From the NCBI GenBank assembly GCA_964534995.1, contig CAZHSC010000096.1:1-12710 (forward strand): a DNA stretch of 12,710 nt. The letters are read 5' to 3'. Position 1 is the first letter of the stretch. Every line of letters begins with the position of its first letter. Below the pieces are notes generated by a model that saw only the letters and a program-made list of their open reading frames with translations, had not been told where the DNA came from and ran no database searches. Below are positions 1 through 7,105 of this stretch, piece by piece. This DNA comes from JAJTFW01 sp964534995 (lineage in GTDB: Bacteria; Bacteroidota; Bacteroidia; AKYH767-A; OLB10). The position numbers and the translations under genes are program-made.

Positions 1-147
1 TCTCATCTTTTTTTTATTGATAAGTACTCCTTCAATTACCATCGTGTCTGTTCCGAAGGCAGCCAGGGAGGCCGAATGCAGGGTATTGCCGAAGTCCAGA
101 TCCCTGGCCAGTGTTTTTTTATAGATTCCGAATTTTTGAATGACTTT
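1..147 (-). pseudogene. Open in-frame continuation of the membrane protein gene past its TAA
   Basis: Reading the minus strand in the frame of the 151-residue membrane protein, 49 sense codons follow the TAA with no stop before the window edge. The translation includes KVIQKFGIYKK, then TLARDLDFGN, then GTDTMVIEGVLINKK. It has mixed charged and hydrophobic residues and an ordinary codon mixture, unlike random intergenic DNA. The only ATG codons lie late in the stretch (the first is within GTDTMVIE), without a clear ribosome binding context, so a separate gene starting here is possible but less attractive than a C-terminal domain of the upstream gene. The stretch is partial because it runs off the window. 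Confidence 0.45.
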
Positions 148-603
148 TTACCTGGTTGGTGTATTCAATGACCTGACCATACTTTGTTGTTCTACCAGGT
201 AATAATTATCCTTCAGGTTAAAGGCTTGTTCGTTTCTGAACTTTTGATAGTTCCCGCTGATGCTGTAAAATAAGAGGGCAGGTGACCATAGGAAAACAAA
301 AAGACTGAGGAGATAAGATGCCAGGTAAATCCTGAAAAGCATGTTCAGGGAGGAATTGCGTATGGCCCAGGCGGAAAGAGACAGTCCGCTGCAAACAGAA
401 AATAAAAGCAGGTATTTACTCATTTCCTGGGCGGGAAATGACAGGAAAAATATCAGCGTCAGGCTCAGCAGTACCAGGTGAAATGCCAAAGGCAAACGGA
501 TACTTTCATTGCGGAATTTTTTTCCTGCCATCCCCAGTAAAAGAGCCAGTACCAATGACAGGATATAAACGCATATTGTAATAATCAGTTCGAGGAGGCC
601 CAT
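148..603 (-). CDS. Four-helix membrane protein, possibly truncated by a stop codon
   Basis: I do not recognise a named family. The 151-residue product starts at ATG 603-601, directly after the uvrB stop codon (TAA then ATG), so it is probably co-transcribed and translationally coupled with uvrB. It has four strongly hydrophobic segments at about residues 4-27, 39-57, 64-81 and 86-116, followed by a polar tail (YQKFRNEQ... to LNTPTR). An inner-membrane location is inferred. The TAA at 150-148 may not be the native end: the same frame continues without another stop to base 1 and reads like normal protein (starting KVIQKFGIYKK). One substitution, TAY (Tyr) to TAA, would explain this. The intact gene would then extend beyond the window, and this copy would be a nonsense mutant, a sequencing error, or a recoded stop. 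No functional residues are evident. Confidence 0.7.
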   Translation of the reverse strand: MGLLELIITICVYILSLVLALLLGMAGKKFRNESIRLPLAFHLVLLSLTLIFFLSFPAQEMSKYLLLFSVCSGLSLSAWAIRNSSLNMLFRIYLASYLLSLFVFLWSPALLFYSISGNYQKFRNEQAFNLKDNYYLVEQQSMVRSLNTPTR

Positions 604-2631
604 TTACTGCTGGTATTTTTCTTTGAAAAATGACTCGAGGCCGAAAAGTTCGTCTCTGTATCTGGCTGCTTCGATAAAGTCAAGTTCACGGGCTGCCTTC
701 TCCATGTCTTTTCGTGCCGTCTGTATGGCTTTGTCAAGCTGCTCCCTTGTCATAAACTGAACCACCGGGTCTGCTGCAATGGTTTTTTCTTTTTTCTCGA
801 TATAGGCTGCGCTGAGGTTGGCGTTCTTTGTGTTCTGAAGGTTGGAGAAGATACCTTCTTTGGGTTTATTCAGCGCTGTGGGAACAATCTGATGCGCTTC
901 ATTATAAGCCATTTGTTTTGCTCTCCGGCGGTTGGTTTCATCGATGGTCTGTTGCATGCTTTCCGTGATTTTATCGGCATACATAATCACCCTGCCATTG
1001 AGATTTCTGGCGGCCCTGCCTGCTGTTTGGGTAAGGGAACGGTTGGAACGTAAAAAGCCCTCTTTATCCGCGTCAAGGATAGCCACCAGTGAGACCTCAG
1101 GCAAATCAAGTCCTTCGCGCAACAGGTTGATACCTATTAATACATCGAACAGCCCCAGTCGTAGGTCTCTCAGTATTTCCACCCGCTCCAGGGTTTCCAC
1201 TTCGGAGTGAATATACCGGCAGCGTATATTTAGTTTGGCCATGTATTTCGCCAGCTCTTCAGCCATCCGTTTGGTGAGTGTTGTTACCAGCACCCGCTCC
1301 TGCCTGGCAATTACCTTCTCAATTTCTTCCAGCAGGTCGTCCACCTGATTGCTGACCGGTCGTACTTCAATGGGTGGATCGAGCAGGCCGGTGGGGCGTA
1401 TTACCTGTTCAACAATAATCCCTTCACTTTTCTGAAGCTCATATTCCGCAGGGGTGGCGCTCACAAAGATGACTTGCGGAATGATGCTTTCAAATTCTTC
1501 AAATTTGAGCGGGCGGTTGTCCATGGCCGCGGGCAAGCGAAAACCATAATCCACCAGATTTACTTTTCTCGATCTGTCGCCGCCGTACATGGCTCGTATC
1601 TGCGGTACCGTTACATGACTTTCGTCAATTACCATCAGGAAATCCTCCGGAAAATAATCCAGCAGGCAGAAGGGGCGTTGGCCCGGGGGGCGCCCGTCAA
1701 AGTAGCGGGAATAGTTTTCAATTCCCGAACAGTAACCCAGCTCCCTGATCATTTCCAGGTCGAAAGTGACACGGTCTTCAATACGTTTTGCTTCGAGGGA
1801 TCTGCCCGAATCCCTGAAGTAATCCATCTGTTTTACAAGATCTTCCTGAATATCATAAATGGCCTGCTGTTGTCTTACCGGTGAGGTTACGAAGATATTG
1901 GCTGGAAAAATGGCCAGGTGTTCATGTTTTTCATATCGTTTACCGGTACCGGGTTCTATGGTATGTATTTCTTCAATTTCATCGCCAAAGAAACTGAGAC
2001 GGTATGCCAGGTCCATGTATGCAGGGAAAACATCTACTGTATCCCCCTGAACCCTGAAAGTACCCCGCTTAAAATCATCTCCGGCCCTTGAGTAAAGACT
2101 GGAAACGAGACGGTGTAGCAATGCGTTCCGGCTTATTTTTAATCCGGCCTGTATACGGATGATGTTCTCTGCAAAATCAGCTGGATTTCCCATGCCGTAT
2201 ATGCAGGAAACCGATGATACTACGATGATGTCCCTGCGGCCGGAAAGGAGAGAGGTAGTCGTGCTCAGCCTCAACTTCTCAATTTCATCATTTATCGACA
2301 GATCTTTCTCGATGTAGGTGTTGGAACTGGGCAGGTAGGCTTCCGGCTGGTAATAATCGTAGTAGGAGACAAAATATTCAACGGCATTTTTGGGAAAAAA
2401 CTGCCTGAACTCACCGTATAATTGTGCCGCAAGGGTTTTATTATGACTCAAAATCAACGTAGGCCGTTGTACCTTCTGAATGACATTGGCAATGGTAAAA
2501 GTTTTTCCGGAACCGGTAACCCCTAACAGGGTCTGGGCAACATCACCTGCATTTAATCCCTTGGTTAACTGTAATATAGCTTCCGGTTGATCGCCGGTAG
2601 GCTGAAACTCGGATGTCAGTTGAAAGTCCAC
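604..2631 (-). CDS. uvrB: UvrABC system protein B (excinuclease ABC subunit B)
   Basis: UvrB is the damage-verifying subunit of nucleotide excision repair. It is loaded on DNA by UvrA, opens the lesion using ATP, and recruits UvrC for dual incision in the cytoplasm. The 675-residue length is normal for the family. Visible motifs are Walker A GVTGSGKT at 37-44, the Tyr-rich beta-hairpin around residues 86-106 (YFVSYYDYYQPEAYLP) that inserts between DNA strands, the DESH Walker B motif at 336-339, helicase motifs V and VI (REGLDLPEV and QTAGRAARN), and a C-terminal UVR domain (about 635-670) that contacts UvrC. The start is GTG at 2631-2629. The protein aligns from FQLTSEFQPTGDQPEAI as UvrB should, and an in-frame TGA lies upstream with no ATG between. 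There is no visible Shine-Dalgarno sequence. It is followed immediately by the membrane protein gene and is divergent from the FKBP gene. Confidence 0.98.
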   Translation of the reverse strand: MDFQLTSEFQPTGDQPEAILQLTKGLNAGDVAQTLLGVTGSGKTFTIANVIQKVQRPTLILSHNKTLAAQLYGEFRQFFPKNAVEYFVSYYDYYQPEAYLPSSNTYIEKDLSINDEIEKLRLSTTTSLLSGRRDIIVVSSVSCIYGMGNPADFAENIIRIQAGLKISRNALLHRLVSSLYSRAGDDFKRGTFRVQGDTVDVFPAYMDLAYRLSFFGDEIEEIHTIEPGTGKRYEKHEHLAIFPANIFVTSPVRQQQAIYDIQEDLVKQMDYFRDSGRSLEAKRIEDRVTFDLEMIRELGYCSGIENYSRYFDGRPPGQRPFCLLDYFPEDFLMVIDESHVTVPQIRAMYGGDRSRKVNLVDYGFRLPAAMDNRPLKFEEFESIIPQVIFVSATPAEYELQKSEGIIVEQVIRPTGLLDPPIEVRPVSNQVDDLLEEIEKVIARQERVLVTTLTKRMAEELAKYMAKLNIRCRYIHSEVETLERVEILRDLRLGLFDVLIGINLLREGLDLPEVSLVAILDADKEGFLRSNRSLTQTAGRAARNLNGRVIMYADKITESMQQTIDETNRRRAKQMAYNEAHQIVPTALNKPKEGIFSNLQNTKNANLSAAYIEKKEKTIAADPVVQFMTREQLDKAIQTARKDMEKAARELDFIEAARYRDELFGLESFFKEKYQQ

Positions 2632-2636
2632 CGTAT

Positions 2637-2644
2637 CAAAGATA
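2637..2644 (-). promoter_or_regulatory. Candidate -7 element upstream of uvrB
   Basis: The minus strand reads TATCTTTG, an exact match to the Bacteroidota -7 consensus TAnnTTTG. It ends only 5 bases before the GTG start, which would give a nearly leaderless uvrB transcript. No TTTG -33 box lies at the expected spacing, so this remains a weak call. Confidence 0.3.
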
Positions 2645-2731
2645 GTGGATAGAGCGGCTCCTCTTTGTACAGTAAATGCAGGGTTTCATATGTCCTTCAT
2701 TCTTTTTATCCGAAGAAGTTCTTCCTTTTCG

Positions 2732-2739
2732 TATTTTCG
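2732..2739 (+). promoter_or_regulatory. Candidate -7 element upstream of the FKBP lipoprotein gene
   Basis: TATTTTCG matches TAnnTTTG at seven of eight positions. It lies 20 bases before the ATG at 2760, a usual spacing for Bacteroidota. The start codon is preceded by an A/T-rich stretch (TAAATAA) rather than a Shine-Dalgarno sequence. No clear -33 box is visible. Confidence 0.3.
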
Positions 2740-2759
2740 CGCCTCCAACATGTAAATAA

Positions 2760-3452
2760 ATGAACCTCAAAAAAAGCTTATTACCAGTTTTAGCAGCAGC
2801 CTTTATGGTGGCTTCCTGCAATGCACAAAACAAGAAAACCGACATTAAAATGAGCAGCACAATTGATTCAGTCAGCTACGGACTTGGTGTAGCCATCGGA
2901 AATAACCTGAAGAACAGCGGATTTGATTCTGTAAAAGTGGAAATCATGTCACAAGCTCTGAAGGAAGTTTTTGAAGGAAAGGCTACCATGAAACAAGAAG
3001 ATGCTGACCGTATCATTCAGGGCTATATGGCAGAAAAGGAAAAAATGAAAGGACAGGAAAACACAGCAAAAGGAAAGGCATTCCTCGATGAGAACAAGAA
3101 AAAACCCGGTGTACAAACTACTGCCAGTGGTATGCAGTACATCATCCTGAAAGAGGGTACCGGACCTAAGCCAGGTCTCAACGATAAAGTAACCACCCAT
3201 TATCATGGAACGCTGATTGACGGTACTGTTTTCGACAGCTCCGTGGAGCGTGGTCAGCCCGCCAGCTTCCCTGTGAGTGGGGTGATTCCAGGGTGGACAG
3301 AGGCTTTGCAGATGATGCCTGTGGGTTCCAAGTGGAAACTATTCCTTCCTTCTGAACTGGCTTACGGTGAACGTGGTGCGGGTGGAAAAATCGGTCCCAA
3401 CAGTGTGTTGGTTTTCGAGGTGGAGTTGATTTCGATTGATGCTGCCAAATAA
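2760..3452 (+). CDS. FKBP-type peptidyl-prolyl cis-trans isomerase, lipoprotein (FkpA/Mip-like)
   Basis: This is a predicted envelope-anchored proline isomerase and foldase of 230 residues. It begins with a lipoprotein signal peptide with lipobox VASC (Cys20), so it is expected to be lipidated and membrane-anchored. Residues about 34-115 form the helical N-terminal dimerisation region typical of FkpA/Mip proteins (SYGLGVAIGNNLK, then the Lys/Glu-rich AEKEKMKGQ stretch). Residues about 122-228 form the FKBP catalytic domain: YHG at 148-150, then GTVFDSS, VIPGWTEALQMMPVG, LAYGERG and the final VFEVELISI, which supply the usual hydrophobic active-site pocket. It is monocistronic by appearance, divergent from uvrB, and closed by a strong terminator. 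Bacteroidota genomes often carry several such paralogs, so I give no specific symbol. Confidence 0.96.
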   Translation: MNLKKSLLPVLAAAFMVASCNAQNKKTDIKMSSTIDSVSYGLGVAIGNNLKNSGFDSVKVEIMSQALKEVFEGKATMKQEDADRIIQGYMAEKEKMKGQENTAKGKAFLDENKKKPGVQTTASGMQYIILKEGTGPKPGLNDKVTTHYHGTLIDGTVFDSSVERGQPASFPVSGVIPGWTEALQMMPVGSKWKLFLPSELAYGERGAGGKIGPNSVLVFEVELISIDAAK

Positions 3453-3476
3453 TTATTCCATAATTATAAAAAGCAG

Positions 3477-3509
3477 GAAGCCGGTTCTTATGGAGCCGGC
3501 TTCTTTTTT
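3477..3509 (+). terminator. Intrinsic terminator after the FKBP gene
   Basis: The arms GAAGCCGG (3477-3484) and CCGGCTTC (3496-3503) pair perfectly. Three more pairs including one G-U extend the stem to about 11 base pairs, with a 5-base loop. Six T residues follow at 3504-3509. This is a textbook Rho-independent terminator 24 bases after the FKBP stop codon. Confidence 0.92.
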
Positions 3510-3610
3510 CCTGTTAAGTAAAGGAATCGCTGTTCAGTGGACAGCTTATTTTTTCGTTGTTCAGGCAACCAGCCTGTTCAGTTTTCATTTCATCATGATA
3601 GCAACTTTAT

Positions 3611-3799
3611 TCAGGTGATTTTCCAGTCCGGTGGATAAACCGACCGTGTATGGGTTCTTGTTTTTACAAGTTGCCGGAGTATTTTCATCCTCGATGGACT
3701 TCCCAGGATGGACCTGATTTTTTTATACTTCGCCATGAGCAATTCCTGTTCTTCATTTTTGGGAAGGAAATAACCGGTACAGAATTCGTTCATCAACAT
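3611..3799 (-). CDS. Doubtful small hypothetical protein (62 residues)
   Basis: This is an unrecognised 62-residue ORF starting at ATG 3799 (MLMNEF...), with an alternative ATG two codons later. The central part (EEQELLMAKYKKIRSI, then SPSRMKILRQLVKT) is charged and amphipathic, and could form two helices. The second helix loosely recalls the start of an ArsR-type winged helix, but no full HTH follows, and the C-terminus (THTRSVYPPDWKIT) looks unrelated. A perfect TAnnTTTG match (TAATTTTG, minus strand) sits 24 bases upstream. It stands alone in a gene-poor stretch. It could be a real small gene, the remnant of a larger one, or chance. Confidence 0.3.
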   Translation of the reverse strand: MLMNEFCTGYFLPKNEEQELLMAKYKKIRSILGSPSRMKILRQLVKTRTHTRSVYPPDWKIT

Positions 3800-4394
3800 G
3801 CTTACTTTCTATTTGATTATTCACAAAATTACCCGCCTGTGCGGGGCTGCCGTTCATGGTTTTGACCGGCCTGTCATTTTCAGGGGTAAGCCGCTTCAAT
3901 GGAGAGGCCAATGGCAGCTCATGAAGCGATATATGTAAATGAAGTCATAGGGATTTGGCCACAGCCTGTTTAATCCTGAAAACACTTTGTGAAACCAATG
4001 CATCTCCGGGTCAACCCTGGTTATTTAATGACTGTATCTATGCTTTGAATAAATTGCAGTTATGATTTAAAATAAAGAAATTTGGAAGTAGTATTTAGGA
4101 TCCGGAATACTGAATGAAAATATAACACCTTTTTCTCCTTTAACGGATAAGGGAAGGAGCGGTGATAAGCTACAAGGGCATCATCAGATAGAGAAGGATT
4201 CTTTGCCGGATTTGCAGGAAATATACAGGGCGTACGTACCGTATTGACAGGTTTTGTAAAGATTTTTTAGGAAACAAGCCCCGTATCAAAGTATACCACC
4301 TGCATGCAAGAGAAGGAAATGTTTGCGAAATGTACCTGATGGCCCCCCTGCAGAATTGCTTTGGAGGTGTTTGAAATGGGCGAATGAAAATTTT
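3800..4394. other. Gene-poor intergenic stretch
   Basis: I see no convincing gene here in any frame. One plus-strand stretch in the second half (about 4180-4373) reads open for about 60 codons, including KYTGRTYRIDRFCKDFLG, but its frame has no start codon after the preceding stop. I cannot tell a decayed gene from chance. No tRNA, CRISPR or clear terminator for the minus-strand gene ending at 4395 is visible. Only minor features, such as a GTATT/AATAC inverted pair around the GGATCC at 4098, were noticed. Confidence 0.4.
3824..3831 (-). promoter_or_regulatory. Candidate -7 element for the 62-residue ORF
   Basis: The minus strand reads TAATTTTG, an exact match to TAnnTTTG, 24 bases before the ATG at 3799. 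No -33 TTTG is present. A small GC hairpin (CCCGC/GCGGG, 3832-3845) occupies the would-be spacer. Confidence 0.25.
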
Positions 4395-5633
4395 TTAATT
4401 CCGCACTCCGGTCCAGTTTACGAATAAATTTTCGGAGATAGACATACTGTTGTTTTTAAAATAGTATAATCCACCCCAACTGTAATACACGCGGCTGTAC
4501 TCAGTTTGTATTCCTTTGCGGGTAACCCTGATGCGGGTGATAACCCTGTTGCGTTCAACAATGTCTTCCCGGGTGATCTTTTCACTTTCGCCCGGTTCAA
4601 TATACCCTGTTGGTGTATCACTTCCGGTGAGTGGATTAAGGGCACTCTTGAATACATCGCTTCCATCAACGGGAGCCTGTTTTCTGTTCCCTTTTTCATC
4701 ACCCTTACCAGAGGCTGCCGTCCTGCCTTCATCACTCCCTGATTTTACCTTTACTTCTTTAGATATGTCCATGCCCTCATTTGCCAGGCCTTTGCCTTTA
4801 TTTTCTTCACCATTTGACCCGGTCGCCAAAGATTTCGATTCTTCACCTTCCCCAACAGGTGCTCCGGGCGCTTTCTCTTCATTTCCATTACCGGGTGGGG
4901 TATTTATCAATTCCTGGTTATCCATCTGGCTGACGGGAGAACGCTCTGCTGTTTTTTCCGAACCCATTGTAGAACCAGCCTGTGCGGCAGGCGAAGTTTC
5001 GGAAGCGACGGATGCCCGTGCGGATGCTTGCTGTTCGGTAGCAGATCCGGCGTTGGACACAGCCGGCAGTGGTTCCATTGTTTCTGTACTGCTTTGTACA
5101 CTGGCCTGCACTGGATTCGCTTGTTCGGTCTCCGTTTCCGTTTCCGTGTTATCACGGGTTACCGCACTCAGGATGGACTTGGAATAGTCTGTATCGAAAT
5201 TGAATTCATCAAGGTTCTGGTCATATTTAATCTGTGCTACCGGTTGGTTATATATAACCATGTTTTCGGCATTTTGCAGAAACAGCTTTACACCGATTTT
5301 ATAGGGATCAAAGCCATTGGCGATTCTTGCCGAAGGTGCCTTGGTATTGATTTCTATCGTTTTTGTGATGTAACCAGGTTTGGTGAAAATCAGGCTGTAC
5401 TTCTTGTTAAAATCAAGCTTGAAACGCATTTTACCTGCTCCGCTCTGCGTGAAGGCATCCTTACCGTCTTTCTTTACTTTGACGACCACTTCGTCCATAT
5501 TTCCTTTTTCAATTTCAAGGCGGACCGGGACTTCTAAATAATTTTGTTGCGCAGCCAGTTTTCCTGTTAATAACAGAAGAACGGTTAAGAGACGGAAATT
5601 CAGCCTTTTTAAGGAATATAAGTGCTGTAACAT
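4395..5633 (-). CDS. Secreted two-domain protein with a low-complexity linker, function unknown
   Basis: The 412-residue product has a signal peptide (Arg/Lys-containing start, hydrophobic RLLTVLLLL, cleavage near LAA|QQ at about 28), so it is exported. Residues about 30-160 form a beta-rich N-terminal domain (VPVRLEIEKGNMDEVVVKVKKDG, split by a turn, then FTKPGYITKTIEI). This resembles the carboxypeptidase-regulatory or PEGA-like extracellular domains that are common in Bacteroidota. Residues about 160-350 are a low-complexity Ser/Thr/Glu/Gly/Ala linker beginning with TETETETE. Residues about 353-412 form a conserved-looking basic and aromatic C-terminal domain (VITRIRVTRKG, then YYSWGGLYYFKNN, ending FVNWTG). 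I chose ATG 5633 over an upstream ATG at 5747 because it gives a proper signal peptide and does not overlap the divergent gene. I do not know its function; a cell-surface or periplasmic structural role is a guess. Confidence 0.85.
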   Translation of the reverse strand: MLQHLYSLKRLNFRLLTVLLLLTGKLAAQQNYLEVPVRLEIEKGNMDEVVVKVKKDGKDAFTQSGAGKMRFKLDFNKKYSLIFTKPGYITKTIEINTKAPSARIANGFDPYKIGVKLFLQNAENMVIYNQPVAQIKYDQNLDEFNFDTDYSKSILSAVTRDNTETETETEQANPVQASVQSSTETMEPLPAVSNAGSATEQQASARASVASETSPAAQAGSTMGSEKTAERSPVSQMDNQELINTPPGNGNEEKAPGAPVGEGEESKSLATGSNGEENKGKGLANEGMDISKEVKVKSGSDEGRTAASGKGDEKGNRKQAPVDGSDVFKSALNPLTGSDTPTGYIEPGESEKITREDIVERNRVITRIRVTRKGIQTEYSRVYYSWGGLYYFKNNSMSISENLFVNWTGVRN

Positions 5634-5723
5634 AAGGCAATCGTTGGTTGGTTGCGGGCTGGGTGGCTTTTTTAAAGCAACTTTTACCCGCTTTTTGGAG
5701 TAGAAACCTGAAATTTGAAGGCT

Positions 5724-6212
5724 ATGATGACACATCATCTCAATCAATTACTGGCCACTGCTCTTAAAAGCAAACTACTGCTTGCGCTGGCAGTAATGAA
5801 TCTTTTTTCATCTGTTTCTTACAGTCAGTCGCCGGGCAAGTCCGAAACAGTAGCGTTTATCAATAAAGTGCTGGGCGATAGAACCCGGGTGGAGTTGAAA
5901 AGTGGCACTTTATTTGTCAGTTTCTACAACGAAAATGGAGAGATGGTCCGGGAAGATAAAGCACCAACTCCCGACCTCGATCTGGCTATTACCTATGAAC
6001 CGGAAGATAATCTGCTATGCATTCCCTGCATGAAAGATCAGCCGGATTGCGTGACCAGGGTATTGGTAGTTCAAAAGGTAAAAAGGGGATACGGCCGCCT
6101 GAGCATACCTGTAAAGGATGAAAAAACATTTCTTTCCTTACAAAAAGCCTTTGGCCACCTGATCAGGATCACTTCCGAAAACGGATACAAAGATGCGATT
6201 ACACTGGAGTAG
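5724..6212 (+). CDS. Exported hypothetical protein with a CxxC cluster
   Basis: This is a 162-residue protein of no family I recognise. A basic and polar N-terminus followed by SKLLLALAVMNLF and VSYS|Q gives a signal peptide cleaved near residue 34. The mature part has short beta-like segments (TRVELKSGTLFVSFYNENG) and a Cys cluster at C99, C102 and C109 (LCIPCMKDQPDC) that could form disulfides or bind a metal. The C-terminus is LITSENGYKDAITLE-like and polar. ATG 5724 is preferred; ATG 5727 and TTG 5715 are alternatives. It is the first gene of a tight operon: its end overlaps the TPR gene by 20 bases. A weak -7-like GAAATTTG at 5710-5717 lies just upstream. It is divergent from the secreted protein at 4395-5633. 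Confidence 0.82.
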   Translation: MMTHHLNQLLATALKSKLLLALAVMNLFSSVSYSQSPGKSETVAFINKVLGDRTRVELKSGTLFVSFYNENGEMVREDKAPTPDLDLAITYEPEDNLLCIPCMKDQPDCVTRVLVVQKVKRGYGRLSIPVKDEKTFLSLQKAFGHLIRITSENGYKDAITLE

Positions 6213-6708
6213 TATTCTGATGGTGTGCCTGCCTTTGTTGGCGGGGGCACAGGACAGAAAGAAATCAGATGCCCTGTTTAACAAAGGGCTTCAGTATTTC
6301 TCACAAAATAAAATTAAAGAAGCTGTAAAAGCCTTTGACCTGAGTATAGAGGCAGACAGTGCTAATTACCACGCCTGGATTAAACGTGGTTTTATGAAAG
6401 GCATGAATGGTGATTTTGAAGGGGAGATGATGGACTATAATCACGTGATAAATTACGATCCTTCGCATGTATACGCGTATATTTCCAGGGGGGGGGCTCT
6501 GAACAGGCTTAAGGACTATAAAAGCGCGGTAATTGATTTTAACAAAGCCATTGAACTTGATCCTTCCAACCAGGAAGCCTATAACAACCGGGGATTCGCC
6601 TTTAAAGCATTGGGCGATACAGATGCTGCCTGTCGCGACTGGAATACTTCAAAACAGCTGGGTAATAAAGAAGCCGGCATTATCTTAAAAAATAATTATT
6701 GTAAATGA
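6193..6708 (+). CDS. Exported tetratricopeptide-repeat protein
   Basis: This 171-residue protein has a signal peptide (ILMVCLPLLAGAQ, cleavage near residue 20), so it is likely periplasmic. Four TPR units follow at about 26-57, 59-92, 93-127 and 128-159. They carry the expected G/A/Y/P pattern (KGLQYF...A..F..SIEADS; YAYISRGGAL...A..DFNKAIELDPSN; EAYNNRGFAFKALGD). TPR solenoids bind other proteins, so it is probably a scaffold or partner for its operon neighbours. The last repeat ends with ACRDWNTSKQLG, a form common in Bacteroidota TPR proteins. The ATG overlaps the end of the upstream gene by 20 bases and its stop overlaps the next start (ATGA), indicating translational coupling. A run of nine G residues (6488-6496) encodes the Arg-Gly-Gly of the third repeat. 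Slippage there would truncate the protein. Confidence 0.92.
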   Translation: MRLHWSSILMVCLPLLAGAQDRKKSDALFNKGLQYFSQNKIKEAVKAFDLSIEADSANYHAWIKRGFMKGMNGDFEGEMMDYNHVINYDPSHVYAYISRGGALNRLKDYKSAVIDFNKAIELDPSNQEAYNNRGFAFKALGDTDAACRDWNTSKQLGNKEAGIILKNNYCK

Positions 6709-7103
6709 AACGTATCATTAGCTATTCCTTGGGAACGCTGCTTGCTTTCACTGTGATTCTATGCTTATTCAGTTTTTCCAAACCTGAAGAGGATATCAAC
6801 CGTTGCCTCGTGAAATACAGGAGTGAGTGGTCAAAGCCCTGTACCCAATGCACTGATTATTCAAAAAGTTACCGTGCTTATTTTCGTAATGAATGTTCGG
6901 AAAAACTGGATGTCAAAGTAGCGGCCCAGGAGAATGACAAACGCTGGAAGACCTTTTCACGTCTCAATATGGAGCCGGGTGATTCCATAGTAGCCTATGC
7001 CTGTAAGGGCAGCGGTAAATATCTGTACTGGGTGAGAAAGGCAGGTGATAACGTCATCGTATTTCCTACCGATGATGAGATCAACCAGCAATATGCCAAA
7101 TGA
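6705..7103 (+). CDS. Small exported Cys-containing hypothetical protein
   Basis: This is a 132-residue protein of no recognised family. The N-terminus (MKRIISYS then GTLLAFTVILCLFSFS) is a signal peptide or a single membrane anchor. The mature part has five Cys residues, C34, C46, C49 (PCTQC), C64 and C100, suggesting disulfide bonding outside the cytoplasm. It also has a basic and aromatic C-terminal half (KYLYWVRKAGDNVIVFPTDDEI) that looks like a compact beta domain. It is the last gene of the operon: its ATG overlaps the stop codon of the TPR gene (ATGA). It ends two bases before the stop codon of the convergent DUF2400 gene, and no terminator is visible between them, so the two transcripts probably overlap at their 3' ends. 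Confidence 0.82.
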   Translation: MKRIISYSLGTLLAFTVILCLFSFSKPEEDINRCLVKYRSEWSKPCTQCTDYSKSYRAYFRNECSEKLDVKVAAQENDKRWKTFSRLNMEPGDSIVAYACKGSGKYLYWVRKAGDNVIVFPTDDEINQQYAK

Positions 7104-7105
7104 TT

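Noticed and set aside
2636..2860. 74-residue minus-strand ORF overlapping the FKBP gene start and the divergent promoter region
   Set aside because: It is antisense to the clear FKBP lipoprotein signal peptide, and its sequence has no family features.
4516..5187. 223-residue plus-strand ORF antisense to the secreted two-domain protein
   Set aside because: It is a Ser/Pro-rich mirror of the low-complexity linker of the minus-strand gene. The minus frame has a signal peptide and coherent end domains.
5634..5747. Longer N-terminus (ATG 5747) for the minus-strand secreted protein
   Set aside because: It would bury the signal peptide 38 residues inside the protein and overlap the divergent gene. 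ATG 5633 gives a normal signal peptide.
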